Notes: a model not told the origin generated them from the sequence alone. A stretch of DNA of 64,000 nt from Caproicibacterium sp. BJN0003 (GCF_026314295.1 NZ_CP111108.1:2170001-2234000), one strand, 5' to 3'. Counted from the first letter of the stretch, positions 7,128-16,947 are shown. Numbers and translations are program-made.

Positions 7128-8750
7128 ATGCTAATGATATTGCAAAATTTACTGAAAAAAATAAAATATAGAACCATTTTAAATGAAGCAACAAAAAACG
7201 TTGCAGATTCTACACCTGAATCTAAAAATGAAAGCTCCTCCCAACCAACAATGACAACCTCTTTAAAAGATAATATTGAAATCATGAAAAGTTATCTTGG
7301 TGATTGTAACGATGTAAAGATTCGTGAGTTCACGTTTGGAAGATTCCCTGCTATCAATGCCGCCTTAATCTTTATAGATGGGCTGGTAAGCAACGATATT
7401 ATTACCGAGGGAGTTATGAAGCCTCTGATGCTATTTGATGCCAGGACAAAAGGGAACGTGGTAGAAGATGTACAAAAGCGCATCATTTGCTCAGGGGATG
7501 TAATAAACTCCGATAAGGAAGATAAGCTTTTGGAAAGCTGCTTATGCGGAGATACCGTTTTACTGATAGACGGATACCGCACTGGAATCATCATTAGCAG
7601 TAAAGGATGGGATAAACGCAGTGTTGCAGAACCCCAGACTGAAGCTGTTATAAGAGGTCCACGAGAGGGTTTCACCGAAAATTTCAGAACAAATACATCT
7701 CTTTTGCGCAGAAAAATAAGAAATCCCGCTTTCAGAATGGATACCTTTGTAATTGGTGAAAAGACAAGAACGATTGTTTCGGTCGCTTACCTAAAAGGAG
7801 TCGCAGATGAAAGTCTTATCGCTGAAATTAAAAGGCGTCTCAACTCAATAAATGTAGACTCCATTCTGGAGTCCGGTTATATCGAGCAATATATAGAAGA
7901 TGCCCCCTTCAGCATTTTCCCAACCATCGGGAAAAGCGAAAAACCGGACGTAATCGCAGGTAAAATTTTGGAAGGACGGGCTGCAATCATTGTGGACGGC
8001 ACGCCTTTCGTATTGACCGTTCCGATGCTTTTTACCGAAAGCTTCCAAACAGCAGAAGACTATTACTCACGAACCTTTTATTCCAGTATCCTACGCTTGC
8101 TAAGATTTCTTTCTTTTGTATTTGCAGTATTTGGGCCCGCCTTTTTTATTGCCATTACAACCTTTCATCAAGAATTGATTCCAACTACATTAATGTTCAC
8201 CATTGCAACCGCTCGAGAAGGAACCCCGTTCCCGACTGCTGTCGAAGCATTAATTCTTTTGCTGGCCCTCGAAATTCTGCGAGAAGCAGGATTGAGATTA
8301 CCCCGTCCAATTGGGCAGGCAGTTAGTATTGTTGGTGCTCTGGTAATGGGAGATGCAGCCGTTTCAGCCGGGCTGGTCGGCGCACCCATGGTTGTAACGA
8401 TTGCCATATCTGCAATGGCAGAATTTGTAACCCCAGAACATCAAGACGCAATTATAGTCCTTCGCCTTATTTTATTGATTCTGGCATCGTTTCTTGGAGA
8501 TTACGGGATATTACTGGGCACTTTGTGGATGCTGATTGATTTAGCTTCGTTAAAATCATTTGGTGTCCCGTATTTTGCAGGAGTTGCACCAATGCATATA
8601 CAAGATTGGAAAGACCTATTTATTCGCGCTCCTCTTTGGACGATGAAAAAACGTCCGCCAGAGTTTGCACACCAAGATATTACCAGGCAACAGAGTCATA
8701 TTCCACCAGGAGATACTACTACGTCTTCGAATGGGGATGCAAAATCATGA
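7128..8750 (+). CDS. GerA-family spore germination receptor subunit A
   Basis: A 540-residue subunit of a germinant receptor in the inner spore membrane. The N-terminal half (to about residue 300) is hydrophilic and includes the family pattern around VEDVQKRI and RREKI-like RRKIRNPAFRMDTFVIGEKT. The C-terminal half has about five membrane helices (FLSFVFAVFGPAFFIAIT and following), then a short tail. AAGGATG precedes the start. It overlaps the GerC gene by 4 bases (ATGA) and begins a complete gerA-gerC-gerB operon, so the host is a spore former. Which germinant is sensed cannot be told from sequence. A sigma-G promoter is expected but I could not identify one. Confidence 0.93.
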   Translation: MLMILQNLLKKIKYRTILNEATKNVADSTPESKNESSSQPTMTTSLKDNIEIMKSYLGDCNDVKIREFTFGRFPAINAALIFIDGLVSNDIITEGVMKPLMLFDARTKGNVVEDVQKRIICSGDVINSDKEDKLLESCLCGDTVLLIDGYRTGIIISSKGWDKRSVAEPQTEAVIRGPREGFTENFRTNTSLLRRKIRNPAFRMDTFVIGEKTRTIVSVAYLKGVADESLIAEIKRRLNSINVDSILESGYIEQYIEDAPFSIFPTIGKSEKPDVIAGKILEGRAAIIVDGTPFVLTVPMLFTESFQTAEDYYSRTFYSSILRLLRFLSFVFAVFGPAFFIAITTFHQELIPTTLMFTIATAREGTPFPTAVEALILLLALEILREAGLRLPRPIGQAVSIVGALVMGDAAVSAGLVGAPMVVTIAISAMAEFVTPEHQDAIIVLRLILLILASFLGDYGILLGTLWMLIDLASLKSFGVPYFAGVAPMHIQDWKDLFIRAPLWTMKKRPPEFAHQDITRQQSHIPPGDTTTSSNGDAKS

Positions 8751-9880
8751 AAAGAGGAAAGTGTTTTTCACTTGTAGCAGTTGCTATGGCCGTTTGTCTT
8801 TTGTTTTCCGGATGCATGGACAGCAAAGAATTGACTGAAATCATTCCCGTTGTCGGTGTCGGAATTGATGATGCAGGGGATAACCTAACAAAACTCACCT
8901 TGCAATTAGGACATGTGGGAAATTCAAGTGAAAAAGACAAAGCAAAATCAGAAGCTTTAATCTATGAAAAGACCGGAAAAAATCTTTTTAATATATTTAG
9001 AGATTGCGCGCGTGAAAGCAGCCATAAGCTATTTATAGGGCATAACCAGTGCTTGATTTTTGGAAAAGAAACTGCATCGAAAGGAATCAAGGACCAATTA
9101 GATCTTTTCCTACGTGATCATGAAGGCAGAATCGATGTATCCATTCTGGTATCAGATTCTACTGCAAATGAAATACTGACAACAAAATCCGAAATGTCTC
9201 CCATGTCGGCACTTGATATCACACAGTTGCTCAAAAATCAACAAGCAACCTCAGAATCTATCGATGTAGATCTTCTCGAATTTTTTTCTAAGCTCGAGGG
9301 AAAAACGACTTGTCCGGTTGCTAGCTTAATAAAAGTAGACAAGCAGTCGAGCCCTCCAAGACTTGAATTATCTGGATTGGCCGTCTTTAAAGATGACAAA
9401 ATGGTCGGAGAATTAGATAAAGATAAATCACGCGGCTATTTATGGACAATGAACAAAGTTGAAAGCGGCACGGTCGATGTAGAAACTGAATCCGGCCGAG
9501 CATCCCTCGAAATATGCAGCAGCAGCAGCAGTTTAAACCCTTCTGTACAAGAAGATGGAACGATATCTGTTCCCATCACGGTTAAAACAGAACTTAGAGT
9601 AAGAGAGTTGGTTGGTTTCGAAAATCAAGACGCAGCAGCCATCGAAAAAGAGTTACAAGCAGCTGCTATTGAGAGAATCAAAGGCCGCGTGCTTTCGTGT
9701 TTTCAGGCAACTCAAGCCTATCAAGCCGATATTTATGGAATTGGGACTCTCATCAGTCAAACACAGCCTAATAAATGGAAGGATCTACAAGAAAACTGGG
9801 ATGATTTATATTCCCAAATAACACCCGAAATCAATGCTGAAGTAACTATTAAAGGCGGCGGAAAAATTTTGCGAAGCTGA
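8747..9880 (+). CDS. Ger(x)C-family germination lipoprotein
   Basis: A 377-residue lipoprotein subunit of the germinant receptor. The N-terminus is a lipoprotein signal (hydrophobic stretch, then LFSGC lipobox; the Cys would be acylated). The mature domain begins DSKELTEIIPVVGVGID, typical of Ger(x)C. The start at 8747 overlaps the GerA stop in an ATGA junction; a longer in-frame extension upstream is only the GerA gene read in another frame. Confidence 0.92.
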   Translation: MKRGKCFSLVAVAMAVCLLFSGCMDSKELTEIIPVVGVGIDDAGDNLTKLTLQLGHVGNSSEKDKAKSEALIYEKTGKNLFNIFRDCARESSHKLFIGHNQCLIFGKETASKGIKDQLDLFLRDHEGRIDVSILVSDSTANEILTTKSEMSPMSALDITQLLKNQQATSESIDVDLLEFFSKLEGKTTCPVASLIKVDKQSSPPRLELSGLAVFKDDKMVGELDKDKSRGYLWTMNKVESGTVDVETESGRASLEICSSSSSLNPSVQEDGTISVPITVKTELRVRELVGFENQDAAAIEKELQAAAIERIKGRVLSCFQATQAYQADIYGIGTLISQTQPNKWKDLQENWDDLYSQITPEINAEVTIKGGGKILRS

Positions 9881-9892
9881 ATTGAGGAAACT

Positions 9893-10993
9893 ATGGAAAA
9901 AGAGAAAATTAGTTGTTCACAAATGTTTTTTACAATTGTATGTTATATTCAATCTTTTTCATTACTAACGGCGTTTACCTTTGGGATAGCGGGAAGGGAT
10001 TCTTGGATCTCAATCACTTTAGGCGGAATCGTTGCAATGCTTTTTCTCTTACTTCAGCTATCTGTTATGAAAAAATATCCAGGCAAAAGTCTTTTTCAAA
10101 TCAACGAACTTGCCTTTGGCAAGTGGGTAGGTCGAATCTTTTCTTTGTTGTATTTGTTTTATTTTTTTTGTTTATGCTTTTTAAATTTAAGAGACATGAA
10201 AGATTTTGTAAATTTCTTTGTCTTACCTAATACTCCCTCTCTCATTATATTGGTATTATTTATGATGGTCTGTGGTTGGGCTGTTATAAAAGGTTTAAAA
10301 GTGGTCGTACGATATGGCGCCGTATTTATCATAATTACTCTTATCGCATTTATTTTAACAACAATTTTTGTTTGGAACAGAATCGACTATCATAATTTAC
10401 TGCCATTATTATCTGTCACCCCCGAAAAGCTTTTAAAAAGCACCAATTTGGATGCAGTTATTCCGTTTGGTACGATCATTTTTCAAATGATCGTACCTCA
10501 ACTCGAAGATAAAAAGCACATGTCCAGCTGTGTGTTAAAAGGATTTTTATGCGGTAGTCTATTTTTATTGGCAGTCGTAATCAGAGATACCATGGTACTA
10601 GGAGATCTGGCCCAAATACCCATATTCCCATCATTCTCAACGTTACAGCTTGCCGGATTTACGGAGATATTTCAAGGCACGGACGTAGTCTATGCCACTG
10701 TGCTAATTACACTGGAATTCTTCAAAATCTCTTTTTTGTACTATATTACCATAGCTGGAGTTGCAGAATTATTAAAACTAAAGTCTTATAAACTATCGGT
10801 CTTGATTATAGGAGTAGGCATTATCATCTGTTCTTATCTCGTATATTCTTCGGTAATGGAGCATATAACATCTGCACAGACTATCGTTCCGATATTATGG
10901 TTGTTATTTGAATTTGTATTGCCAGCTTTAACGCTTCTAAAAATAACATTTTCAAAGAGACGGAAAAAAGCAAATCAAGCAACGACATCATAA
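9893..10993 (+). CDS. GerB-family germination permease subunit
   Basis: A 366-residue integral membrane protein of the amino-acid permease-like GerB (endospore germination permease) family with about ten membrane helices. It is the third gene of the operon, 12 bases after gerC. Forms the membrane channel/sensor part of the receptor together with subunits A and C. Confidence 0.92.
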   Translation: MEKEKISCSQMFFTIVCYIQSFSLLTAFTFGIAGRDSWISITLGGIVAMLFLLLQLSVMKKYPGKSLFQINELAFGKWVGRIFSLLYLFYFFCLCFLNLRDMKDFVNFFVLPNTPSLIILVLFMMVCGWAVIKGLKVVVRYGAVFIIITLIAFILTTIFVWNRIDYHNLLPLLSVTPEKLLKSTNLDAVIPFGTIIFQMIVPQLEDKKHMSSCVLKGFLCGSLFLLAVVIRDTMVLGDLAQIPIFPSFSTLQLAGFTEIFQGTDVVYATVLITLEFFKISFLYYITIAGVAELLKLKSYKLSVLIIGVGIIICSYLVYSSVMEHITSAQTIVPILWLLFEFVLPALTLLKITFSKRRKKANQATTS

Positions 10994-11043
10994 CTATCTG
11001 GAAGCATAAGGCTGTATAAACTCATTTATTTTATGCCTTTAAC

Positions 11044-11072
11044 TTGCGATTTTACCCCTTATCTGGTATTAT
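11044..11072 (+). promoter_or_regulatory. Candidate promoter of brnQ leader
   Basis: TTGCGA (11044-11049), 17-bp spacer, TATTAT (11067-11072). If used, the brnQ transcript carries a leader of roughly 295 bases. The palindrome AAGCGCTT occurs just downstream (11089-11096) and again at 11299-11306. Confidence 0.5.
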
Positions 11073-11156
11073 TAGTTACAAATCACTTAAGCGCTTTTAT
11101 TGACGCACATGGCCTATTGGTGAAGATTCATTTCAGGAAAACAAAGAGCAAGTATA

Positions 11157-11286
11157 AAAGGAACTGATGGTTTCAGTTCCTTTACATATAACTTAATGAT
11201 AAACCTGTTGTTTTGGCTTTGAATATCTGAATCCATTCTTTCTCCACTAGAAAACTGGGTGATAATTTTATCACCCAGTTTTTTGT
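11157..11286 (+). promoter_or_regulatory. Attenuator-like leader of brnQ
   Basis: The leader has an 11-bp perfect hairpin (11157-11167 with 11173-11183), a possible nine-codon leader peptide (11167-11196, MVSVPLHIT) and a 15-bp intrinsic terminator with a T run (11251-11265 with 11268-11282). A third hairpin (11307-11315 with 11321-11329) precedes the gene. No T-box motif (TGGNACCGCG) is present. The terminator may alternatively end the ger operon. Confidence 0.4.
11251..11286 (+). terminator. Intrinsic terminator upstream of brnQ
   Basis: A 15-bp perfect stem (AAAACTGGGTGATAA and its complement) with a 2-base loop followed by TTTTTTG. Either the end of the ger operon transcript or an attenuator in the brnQ leader. 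Confidence 0.8.
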
Positions 11287-11374
11287 TGCGTTTAACCCAA
11301 GCGCTTCTTTTGTTGCGGCTCAACAAAAGATCTGTTGGCTAAAAAATCGGTATGAAAAGAGAGAAAAAATAATT

Positions 11375-12676
11375 ATGCAAAAATTATCTTCAAAAGAACA
11401 GCTCTTCGTCGGGATTACGCTGTTTTCTATGTTTTTTGGGGCGGGAAATTTAATTTTTCCGCCATTTCTCGGCTTCTCCGCTGGAACTGCTGTACTTCCA
11501 GCCTTTTTAGGATTTGCTTTAAGTGCAATCGGGCTTCCAATTTTAGGTGTTATCGGAGCAACCCGCTCCGGCGGCATCAAATCACTTGCCGGGCGTGTCA
11601 GCTCTCCTTTTGCTGCTGTTTTTACAATGCTTATCTATCTTTCCATCGGGCCTTGCCTTGCAATTCCACGTACTGCAAGTACCTCATTCGAAATGGCAGT
11701 AACCCCATTCGTTGGAAAAGAAGCTCCCTCTACATTACTGAGTATCCTTTACTCTGTTCTATTTTTTGGAATTGCATTGGCACTTGCCCTGCATCCCCTA
11801 AAGTTAGTCGATCTGCTTGGAAAACGTCTTGCACCGATTTTGCTGGTTTTAATTGCGGTTCTGTTTTTCGGATGTGCTTTTTTCGGAAATGTTTCTGCTA
11901 ATACACCTGCTGTCGCTTATCAAAGCATTCCCGCTGCACAAGGATTTCTCGATGGATACCAAACAATGGATGCAATCGCTGCATTAATTTTTGGACTCAT
12001 GCTTGCAGCAAATATTAACGCCCGTGGTGTTACGGAAAATCACGCAGTTATTCATTCGACTGTAATCGCCGGTGGGATTGCCAGCGTTTTATTTCTCTGC
12101 GTTTATGGAGCTCTCACTTTCATTGGGTTTTCAAATGGAAATGCCTCTGCACAAAACGGCGCACAGCTTTTGAGTATCTCTGCAGACCGCTTGTTTGGAA
12201 AAGCTGGTGCTATTATTCTAGCGGCAATCTTTGTAATTGCCTGCCTCAATACATGCATCAGTTTGATCTGCTGCTGTGCACAATACTTTTCTCAGTTATT
12301 TCCCCGCTTTTCTTATCGAACCTGGGCCAGCTTCTTTGCCGTTTTCAGCGCTATTCTTGCAAATGCAGGACTAAATATGATTCTAAAAATTTCTGTTCCT
12401 ATTCTGAACTGCCTGTATCCTATTGCGATTGTGCTGATTGCTTTGGCATTTTTTCCGAAGCGATTACAGGAAAAGCCCTTGCTTTTTCCGCTGAGCATCA
12501 CACTAACCGGAATCGTCAGTGTAATTTATGCACTCTATGAAATTGGGGTCCAGATTCCCGTACTCACCAACCTGACCTCTGCTCTTCCTCTTTACTCTGC
12601 AGGTCTTGGTTGGATCTGCCCGGCAGCAGTCGGGATCATTCTTGCATTATTAATTCCGAACAAAAAAGAAAACTAA
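11375..12676 (+). CDS. brnQ: Branched-chain amino acid:cation symporter BrnQ
   Basis: A 433-residue transporter of the LIVCS family with about 12 membrane helices. The N-terminus has the family signature FSMFFGAGNLIFPPFLG. It imports Leu, Ile and Val with Na+ or H+. The ribosome binding site is weak (GAGAG, about 12 bases away), and an intrinsic terminator lies upstream in its probable leader, suggesting regulated read-through. A single-gene unit with its own terminator downstream. Confidence 0.92.
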   Translation: MQKLSSKEQLFVGITLFSMFFGAGNLIFPPFLGFSAGTAVLPAFLGFALSAIGLPILGVIGATRSGGIKSLAGRVSSPFAAVFTMLIYLSIGPCLAIPRTASTSFEMAVTPFVGKEAPSTLLSILYSVLFFGIALALALHPLKLVDLLGKRLAPILLVLIAVLFFGCAFFGNVSANTPAVAYQSIPAAQGFLDGYQTMDAIAALIFGLMLAANINARGVTENHAVIHSTVIAGGIASVLFLCVYGALTFIGFSNGNASAQNGAQLLSISADRLFGKAGAIILAAIFVIACLNTCISLICCCAQYFSQLFPRFSYRTWASFFAVFSAILANAGLNMILKISVPILNCLYPIAIVLIALAFFPKRLQEKPLLFPLSITLTGIVSVIYALYEIGVQIPVLTNLTSALPLYSAGLGWICPAAVGIILALLIPNKKEN

Positions 12677-12690
12677 AAAATTACGATCTA

Positions 12691-12737
12691 AAAGGGACAC
12701 AGATAGAGAAAAGTAATCTCTATCTGTGCCCCTTTTT
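12691..12737 (+). terminator. Terminator of brnQ
   Basis: Stem of about 17 bp (12691-12709 with 12717-12735, one mismatch), followed by a T run. Confidence 0.8.
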
Positions 12738-12939
12738 TCTTATGTGTTAATTTGAAACAATTTTATCTAATCATAGCGTAAAATCAAATCTTCGAGCTTC
12801 TGTTTTGTGGATCGGAGAAAACGATTCTATAAGTACAAACAAATTCATTATCACTCCAAAACCAAGTTGGTGAATATTTAACCATGTGTTATTCAAATTA
12901 ACATATTTAGCCTATTTTTGCAATTATTAATTATTTTTA

Positions 12940-12968
12940 TTGTATTTATGATTTAATTATGATACATT
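12940..12968 (+). promoter_or_regulatory. Candidate promoter of the HTH-UDP-glucose dehydrogenase gene
   Basis: TTGTAT (12940-12945), 17-bp spacer, TACATT (12963-12968). The 290-base region 12738-13026 is very A/T rich; no RNA or small gene was seen in it. Confidence 0.45.
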
Positions 12969-13026
12969 ATTTATATTTGTAGCGATAAGCGATCATTAAA
13001 ATAATATTGCAAGAAGGGTATCTATC

Positions 13027-14511
13027 ATGAAAAAGCTATCACAGTCATTACTTGCTCAAATTGTTTCCAACAATCGAAAAGCAAAGTCTATGACCCAGCA
13101 AGAGTTAGCCCGTGCTACTGGAATGAACCGTGCACTGGTATCCAGATTAGAAAAAAAGGATTTTATTCCCTCTATTTTACAATTGGAAAATTTAGGACAA
13201 GTATTAGGTTTTGAACCAGATTCTGTTTTTATCAATTCAGAAACATCCAGGAAACTTGATTCGCCTTCTCCTATGAATATTGCGGTTGCCGGCACCGGTT
13301 ATGTCGGATTATCCATCGCTACACTTCTTGCTCAGCATAATCATGTGACTGCAGTAGATATTATTCCAGAAAAGGTAGAAATGCTGAACAACAGAAAATC
13401 TCCTATCCAGGACGATTATATTGAGCACTACTTAACCCAAAAAGGACTTGATCTAACAGCTACTTTGGATGGCGAAAAAGCATATAAAAACGCTGACTTT
13501 GTGGTCATTGCCGCTCCGACCAACTATGACAGTAAAAAGAATTATTTTGACACCTCTGCTGTAGAAGCTGTTATTGAACTTGTTTTGAAGGTAAATCCGA
13601 ATGCTATTATAGTCATTAAATCAACAGTCCCAGTAGGATACACAGAAGCTATCCGTAAGAAATACCATTCTCCAAATATTATCTTCAGTCCCGAATTCTT
13701 ACGTGAATCAAAAGCATTATACGATAATCTTTATCCAAGCCGTATCATTGTATCAACTGATAAGAACGATGACCATTTGGTCAAAGCATCTCATTCTTTT
13801 GCAGCTCTCCTGCAGGAGGGTGCAATTAAAGAGGACATTGATACTTTATTTATGGGGTCCACCGAAGCTGAGGCAGTTAAATTATTTGCAAATACCTATT
13901 TGGCGTTACGTGTCTCCTACTTCAATGAGTTAGATACCTATGCAGAAATGAAAGGATTAGATACCAAAGATGTCATCCAGGGCGTATGCCTGGATCCTCG
14001 TATTGGCACTCATTATAACAATCCATCATTTGGATATGGAGGATACTGCTTGCCTAAAGATACAAAGCAGCTACTTGCAAATTATAATGATGTTCCTCAA
14101 TGTATGATGAGCGCGATTGTCGAAAGCAACAGAACCAGAAAAGACTTTATTGCTGACAGAGTTCTTCAAATGGCAGGTTATTACGCATACAAGAATGATA
14201 ATTTGTATGATTCAAAAATGGAAAAACAGGTTGTTATCGGAGTCTATCGCTTAACTATGAAATCAAATTCAGATAATTTTAGACAAAGTAGTATTCAAGG
14301 AGTTATGAAACGTATTAAAGCGAAAGGTGCTACCGTTATCATTTATGAACCAACTCTCCAAAACGGTGCTACATTTTTCGGAAGTAAAATAGTAAATAAT
14401 TTAAGCAAATTTAAAGAAATGAGCAACAGCATTATTGCAAATAGATATAACCATTGTTTAGATGATGTAAAAGATAAAGTGTATACTAGAGATTTGTTCC
14501 AGAGAGACTAA
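13027..14511 (+). CDS. XRE-type HTH domain fused to UDP-glucose 6-dehydrogenase
   Basis: A 494-residue fusion. Residues 1-75 form an XRE helix-turn-helix ([23 protein letters not shown] region). Residues 83-494 are a full nucleotide-sugar dehydrogenase that starts with its own NAD-binding motif [10 protein letters not shown] (89-98), contains [10 protein letters not shown] (221-230) and the catalytic Cys341 in GGYCLPKD. The closest recognised type is HasB-like UDP-glucose dehydrogenase, which makes UDP-glucuronate for capsules. The AAGAAGGG site lies in front of the HTH start, so the fused product is the likely one; an internal ATG (codon 83) could give a separate enzyme. Role of the HTH is unknown: autoregulation or control of the convergent polysaccharide operon are possibilities. 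Confidence 0.88.
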   Translation: MKKLSQSLLAQIVSNNRKAKSMTQQELARATGMNRALVSRLEKKDFIPSILQLENLGQVLGFEPDSVFINSETSRKLDSPSPMNIAVAGTGYVGLSIATLLAQHNHVTAVDIIPEKVEMLNNRKSPIQDDYIEHYLTQKGLDLTATLDGEKAYKNADFVVIAAPTNYDSKKNYFDTSAVEAVIELVLKVNPNAIIVIKSTVPVGYTEAIRKKYHSPNIIFSPEFLRESKALYDNLYPSRIIVSTDKNDDHLVKASHSFAALLQEGAIKEDIDTLFMGSTEAEAVKLFANTYLALRVSYFNELDTYAEMKGLDTKDVIQGVCLDPRIGTHYNNPSFGYGGYCLPKDTKQLLANYNDVPQCMMSAIVESNRTRKDFIADRVLQMAGYYAYKNDNLYDSKMEKQVVIGVYRLTMKSNSDNFRQSSIQGVMKRIKAKGATVIIYEPTLQNGATFFGSKIVNNLSKFKEMSNSIIANRYNHCLDDVKDKVYTRDLFQRD

Positions 14512-14558
14512 TTACAAGATCCCGTGCAAGTAATCTCACTTGCACGGGATCTTGTAAT
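14511..14558. terminator. Bidirectional terminator between the dehydrogenase gene and the polysaccharide operon
   Basis: A perfect 21-bp inverted repeat (14511-14531 with 14538-14558) with a 6-base loop between convergent transcription units. Confidence 0.85.
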
Positions 14559-14582
14559 TGATCATCTATTTTAGGCTCAGAA

Positions 14583-16007
14583 TCAGGCCTTTGATTTTTT
14601 ATGTCTAAATCGATTCAATTGTTTCATAAAACTGTCCCATATAAAACGAATAGATTCCTTATGGATAATTATTACAATCGCCATGAGGGCAAGTTGTATA
14701 AATATATTTAGATCCAAAGTTGCTACAAATGCTTGTCCCATTATTGCTACATAACTAATTCCCTCTATTTTCCAATTCACTTTTAATCGTATGATAGATT
14801 TTAGGAACCATGTTCGAAGCAACCACGTAATAGTATACCCTATCATGGTCGCCAAAGCAGCACCTACCATACCATAAATATTAATAAAAATAAAATTACA
14901 GATCGTATTAACAACTGCTCCAATGACTGTGGTCAATGCTACTAATTTCGTTCTTTTTACAGCAGCATAAAGGCTTCCCTCGAAAATAGAGATCCCATTA
15001 AACATAGTCCCAACTAATAAAAATGGAACAGCTTTCCACGCTAAAAAGAATTCATTTGCATACAAAAAGTGAGCAATCGGAATATTTAAAAGGATCAAAA
15101 ATGAACACGCCAAATAGGAAAAGAAGCTATATCTTTTATAATTATCCCCAAAAAATCCATCAGAATCATTTTCATCAAATTCAGTAATTGCAGATATTGA
15201 CCATGCATTATTAAAGATTGATTGAAATACGGTCAGCATGGTAGGCACTTTATAAGAAATCGCATATATACCATTTTCAGCGACACCTCTTAAAAAAGTT
15301 AGTATATATCGATCGCTTGCATTATTGATCCACCAAGCAATAGAATTAGGAATTAATGGAATGCTGTATCTCAGCATTTCATGTGTCATGTCATTATATT
15401 TTCTAAGCTTAATATCTTTATAAATTTTCCCCAGAAAAAACTGAAAAAAAGCAGAACTCAATTCCCCGATGAATATGGCGCATAGATAACCAATAATACC
15501 AAATTTAAAAACAATCAAAAAAACAATATTTGATATGCATGTAATAAAAGTGTTTAAAATGCCGCTTGCAGCTATTACTTTTACCTTGTTCTTTCCGCGT
15601 AAATATAAATTAAACAACGTATTAAAAGCGCCAGAGACAAAAAATAGGAACAGGAACCAATAATATATATTTTCTAATTGAAAAACTTTTAAATAATTTA
15701 ATATGACTATTCCTACGGCAAGTAAAATAGAGCCTTTTATCACTACCCGTAATGCAGTATTTATAACATCATTTTTTTCAATATTTTTATCTAATGAATA
15801 TCGAAGCACTGCATCTTGGATACTCAATGTCAGGATTGGAATTAACAACGATGATGTAGTGGATATTAAGTCTGCTGTTCCATAATTTTCTGTACTTAAT
15901 ACCGCAGTGTACAACGGTACAAGCAAAAAGCTTAATATCTTTGAGCCAAAACTTCCAATTGTAAAAATCCCAACATTTTTAATTAACTTTTTATTTTTTT
16001 CTTTCAT
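14583..16007 (-). CDS. Wzx-type polysaccharide repeat-unit flippase
   Basis: A 474-residue integral membrane protein with about 12-14 helices in the MATE/MOP flippase superfamily. The N-terminus (NVGIFTIGSFGSKILSFLLVPLYT) is typical of O-antigen/capsule flippases. It would move lipid-linked repeat units to the outer membrane face for the polymerase encoded in the same operon. Last gene of the operon; no clear ribosome binding site in front of the ATG at 16007. The C-terminus is Lys/Arg rich. Confidence 0.9.
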   Translation of the reverse strand: MKEKNKKLIKNVGIFTIGSFGSKILSFLLVPLYTAVLSTENYGTADLISTTSSLLIPILTLSIQDAVLRYSLDKNIEKNDVINTALRVVIKGSILLAVGIVILNYLKVFQLENIYYWFLFLFFVSGAFNTLFNLYLRGKNKVKVIAASGILNTFITCISNIVFLIVFKFGIIGYLCAIFIGELSSAFFQFFLGKIYKDIKLRKYNDMTHEMLRYSIPLIPNSIAWWINNASDRYILTFLRGVAENGIYAISYKVPTMLTVFQSIFNNAWSISAITEFDENDSDGFFGDNYKRYSFFSYLACSFLILLNIPIAHFLYANEFFLAWKAVPFLLVGTMFNGISIFEGSLYAAVKRTKLVALTTVIGAVVNTICNFIFINIYGMVGAALATMIGYTITWLLRTWFLKSIIRLKVNWKIEGISYVAIMGQAFVATLDLNIFIQLALMAIVIIIHKESIRFIWDSFMKQLNRFRHKKSKA

Positions 16008-16053
16008 GTTGTTGAAAAGGCTTTCAAAATATCACAGACATTAAAATCCTATA

Positions 16054-16908
16054 TTATCTGTGTAAATCGATAAGGCCACTCCCCCCTGTAATATAGTACG
16101 TATCACCAACAATAAGATTTCCATAGTCACTAACCATATATGTGGCAAGGCTCGCTATCTCAGAAGGATTTGCATATCTACTACTTACGGAATTCGGATT
16201 ATATAAATTGTCACTTTCACACTTATTTAACATTGGCGTTGCTACTGCCCCTGGTGCAATTGCATTTACAACAATTCCATATGGAAGTAACACATCAGCA
16301 AGACCCAGCGTCATCCCTTTAACGGCCCACTTCGATATCATGTATGGGGTCGAAGCCGGTCTTAATGCTGATGAGGAAGATATATTTAATATGTGCCCTT
16401 TGATTTTATTTTTTATCATATACTTACTAACCGCTTGGCTCATAAAAAATGTTCCTTTCGCATTAACATCCATAACCGAATCAAAATCCGTTTCCGTAAC
16501 TTGAAAAAAGGAATTCCTATTATTAATCCCAGCGGAATTAACTAAAATATCAATCTTTCCATCTTCATAAAGGGATGACGCTTCTTCTACTTTTTGTTCT
16601 AATGAAGAAAAATCCGTAACGTCTATTGTAATCCCTTTCATATAATCTGCATTTACGTCTTGCAATTTTTTTACTGCATGATCTATTTTATCTTGATGAG
16701 TGCCAGCAATAATTACCTTTGCACCTTCCTTGATAAAATTTTCTGCAATTGCAAGCCCTATACCGCTGCTTCCACCAGTAATCAACGCTACTTTTCCAGC
16801 TAAGATCTTTTTTTCATCAATTGTTTTTGGTATTTCGACTACTAATTTTTCTCTTTTTAATGAATACAAATAGCGCATAGCCCTTTTGATATAATCTTTG
16901 ATAATCAT
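16054..16908 (-). CDS. SDR-family oxidoreductase in polysaccharide operon
   Basis: A 284-residue classical short-chain dehydrogenase/reductase. NAD(P)-binding motif TGGSSGIG (about residues 44-51), catalytic Ser in NISSSSALRP, and YMISK (YxxxK) are present. An N-terminal extension of about 38 basic residues precedes the Rossmann fold and could bind the membrane. It sits directly after the MenD-like TPP enzyme gene, 39 bases away, suggesting that it reduces the product of that enzyme; substrate unknown. AGAGG precedes the ATG. Confidence 0.85.
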   Translation of the reverse strand: MIIKDYIKRAMRYLYSLKREKLVVEIPKTIDEKKILAGKVALITGGSSGIGLAIAENFIKEGAKVIIAGTHQDKIDHAVKKLQDVNADYMKGITIDVTDFSSLEQKVEEASSLYEDGKIDILVNSAGINNRNSFFQVTETDFDSVMDVNAKGTFFMSQAVSKYMIKNKIKGHILNISSSSALRPASTPYMISKWAVKGMTLGLADVLLPYGIVVNAIAPGAVATPMLNKCESDNLYNPNSVSSRYANPSEIASLATYMVSDYGNLIVGDTYYITGGSGLIDLHR

Positions 16909-16947
16909 AATGACCTCTTCTAACTTTCATTGATCCAATGTTAACCG

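Noticed and set aside
7019-7285. An 88-codon minus-strand frame overlapping the start of the gerA gene
   Set aside because: It is largely antisense to a conserved gene start and to its upstream region, with no supporting motif.
11073-11374. T-box riboswitch before brnQ
   Set aside because: Neither the AGTA-containing specifier loop region nor the TGGNACCGCG T-box sequence is present.
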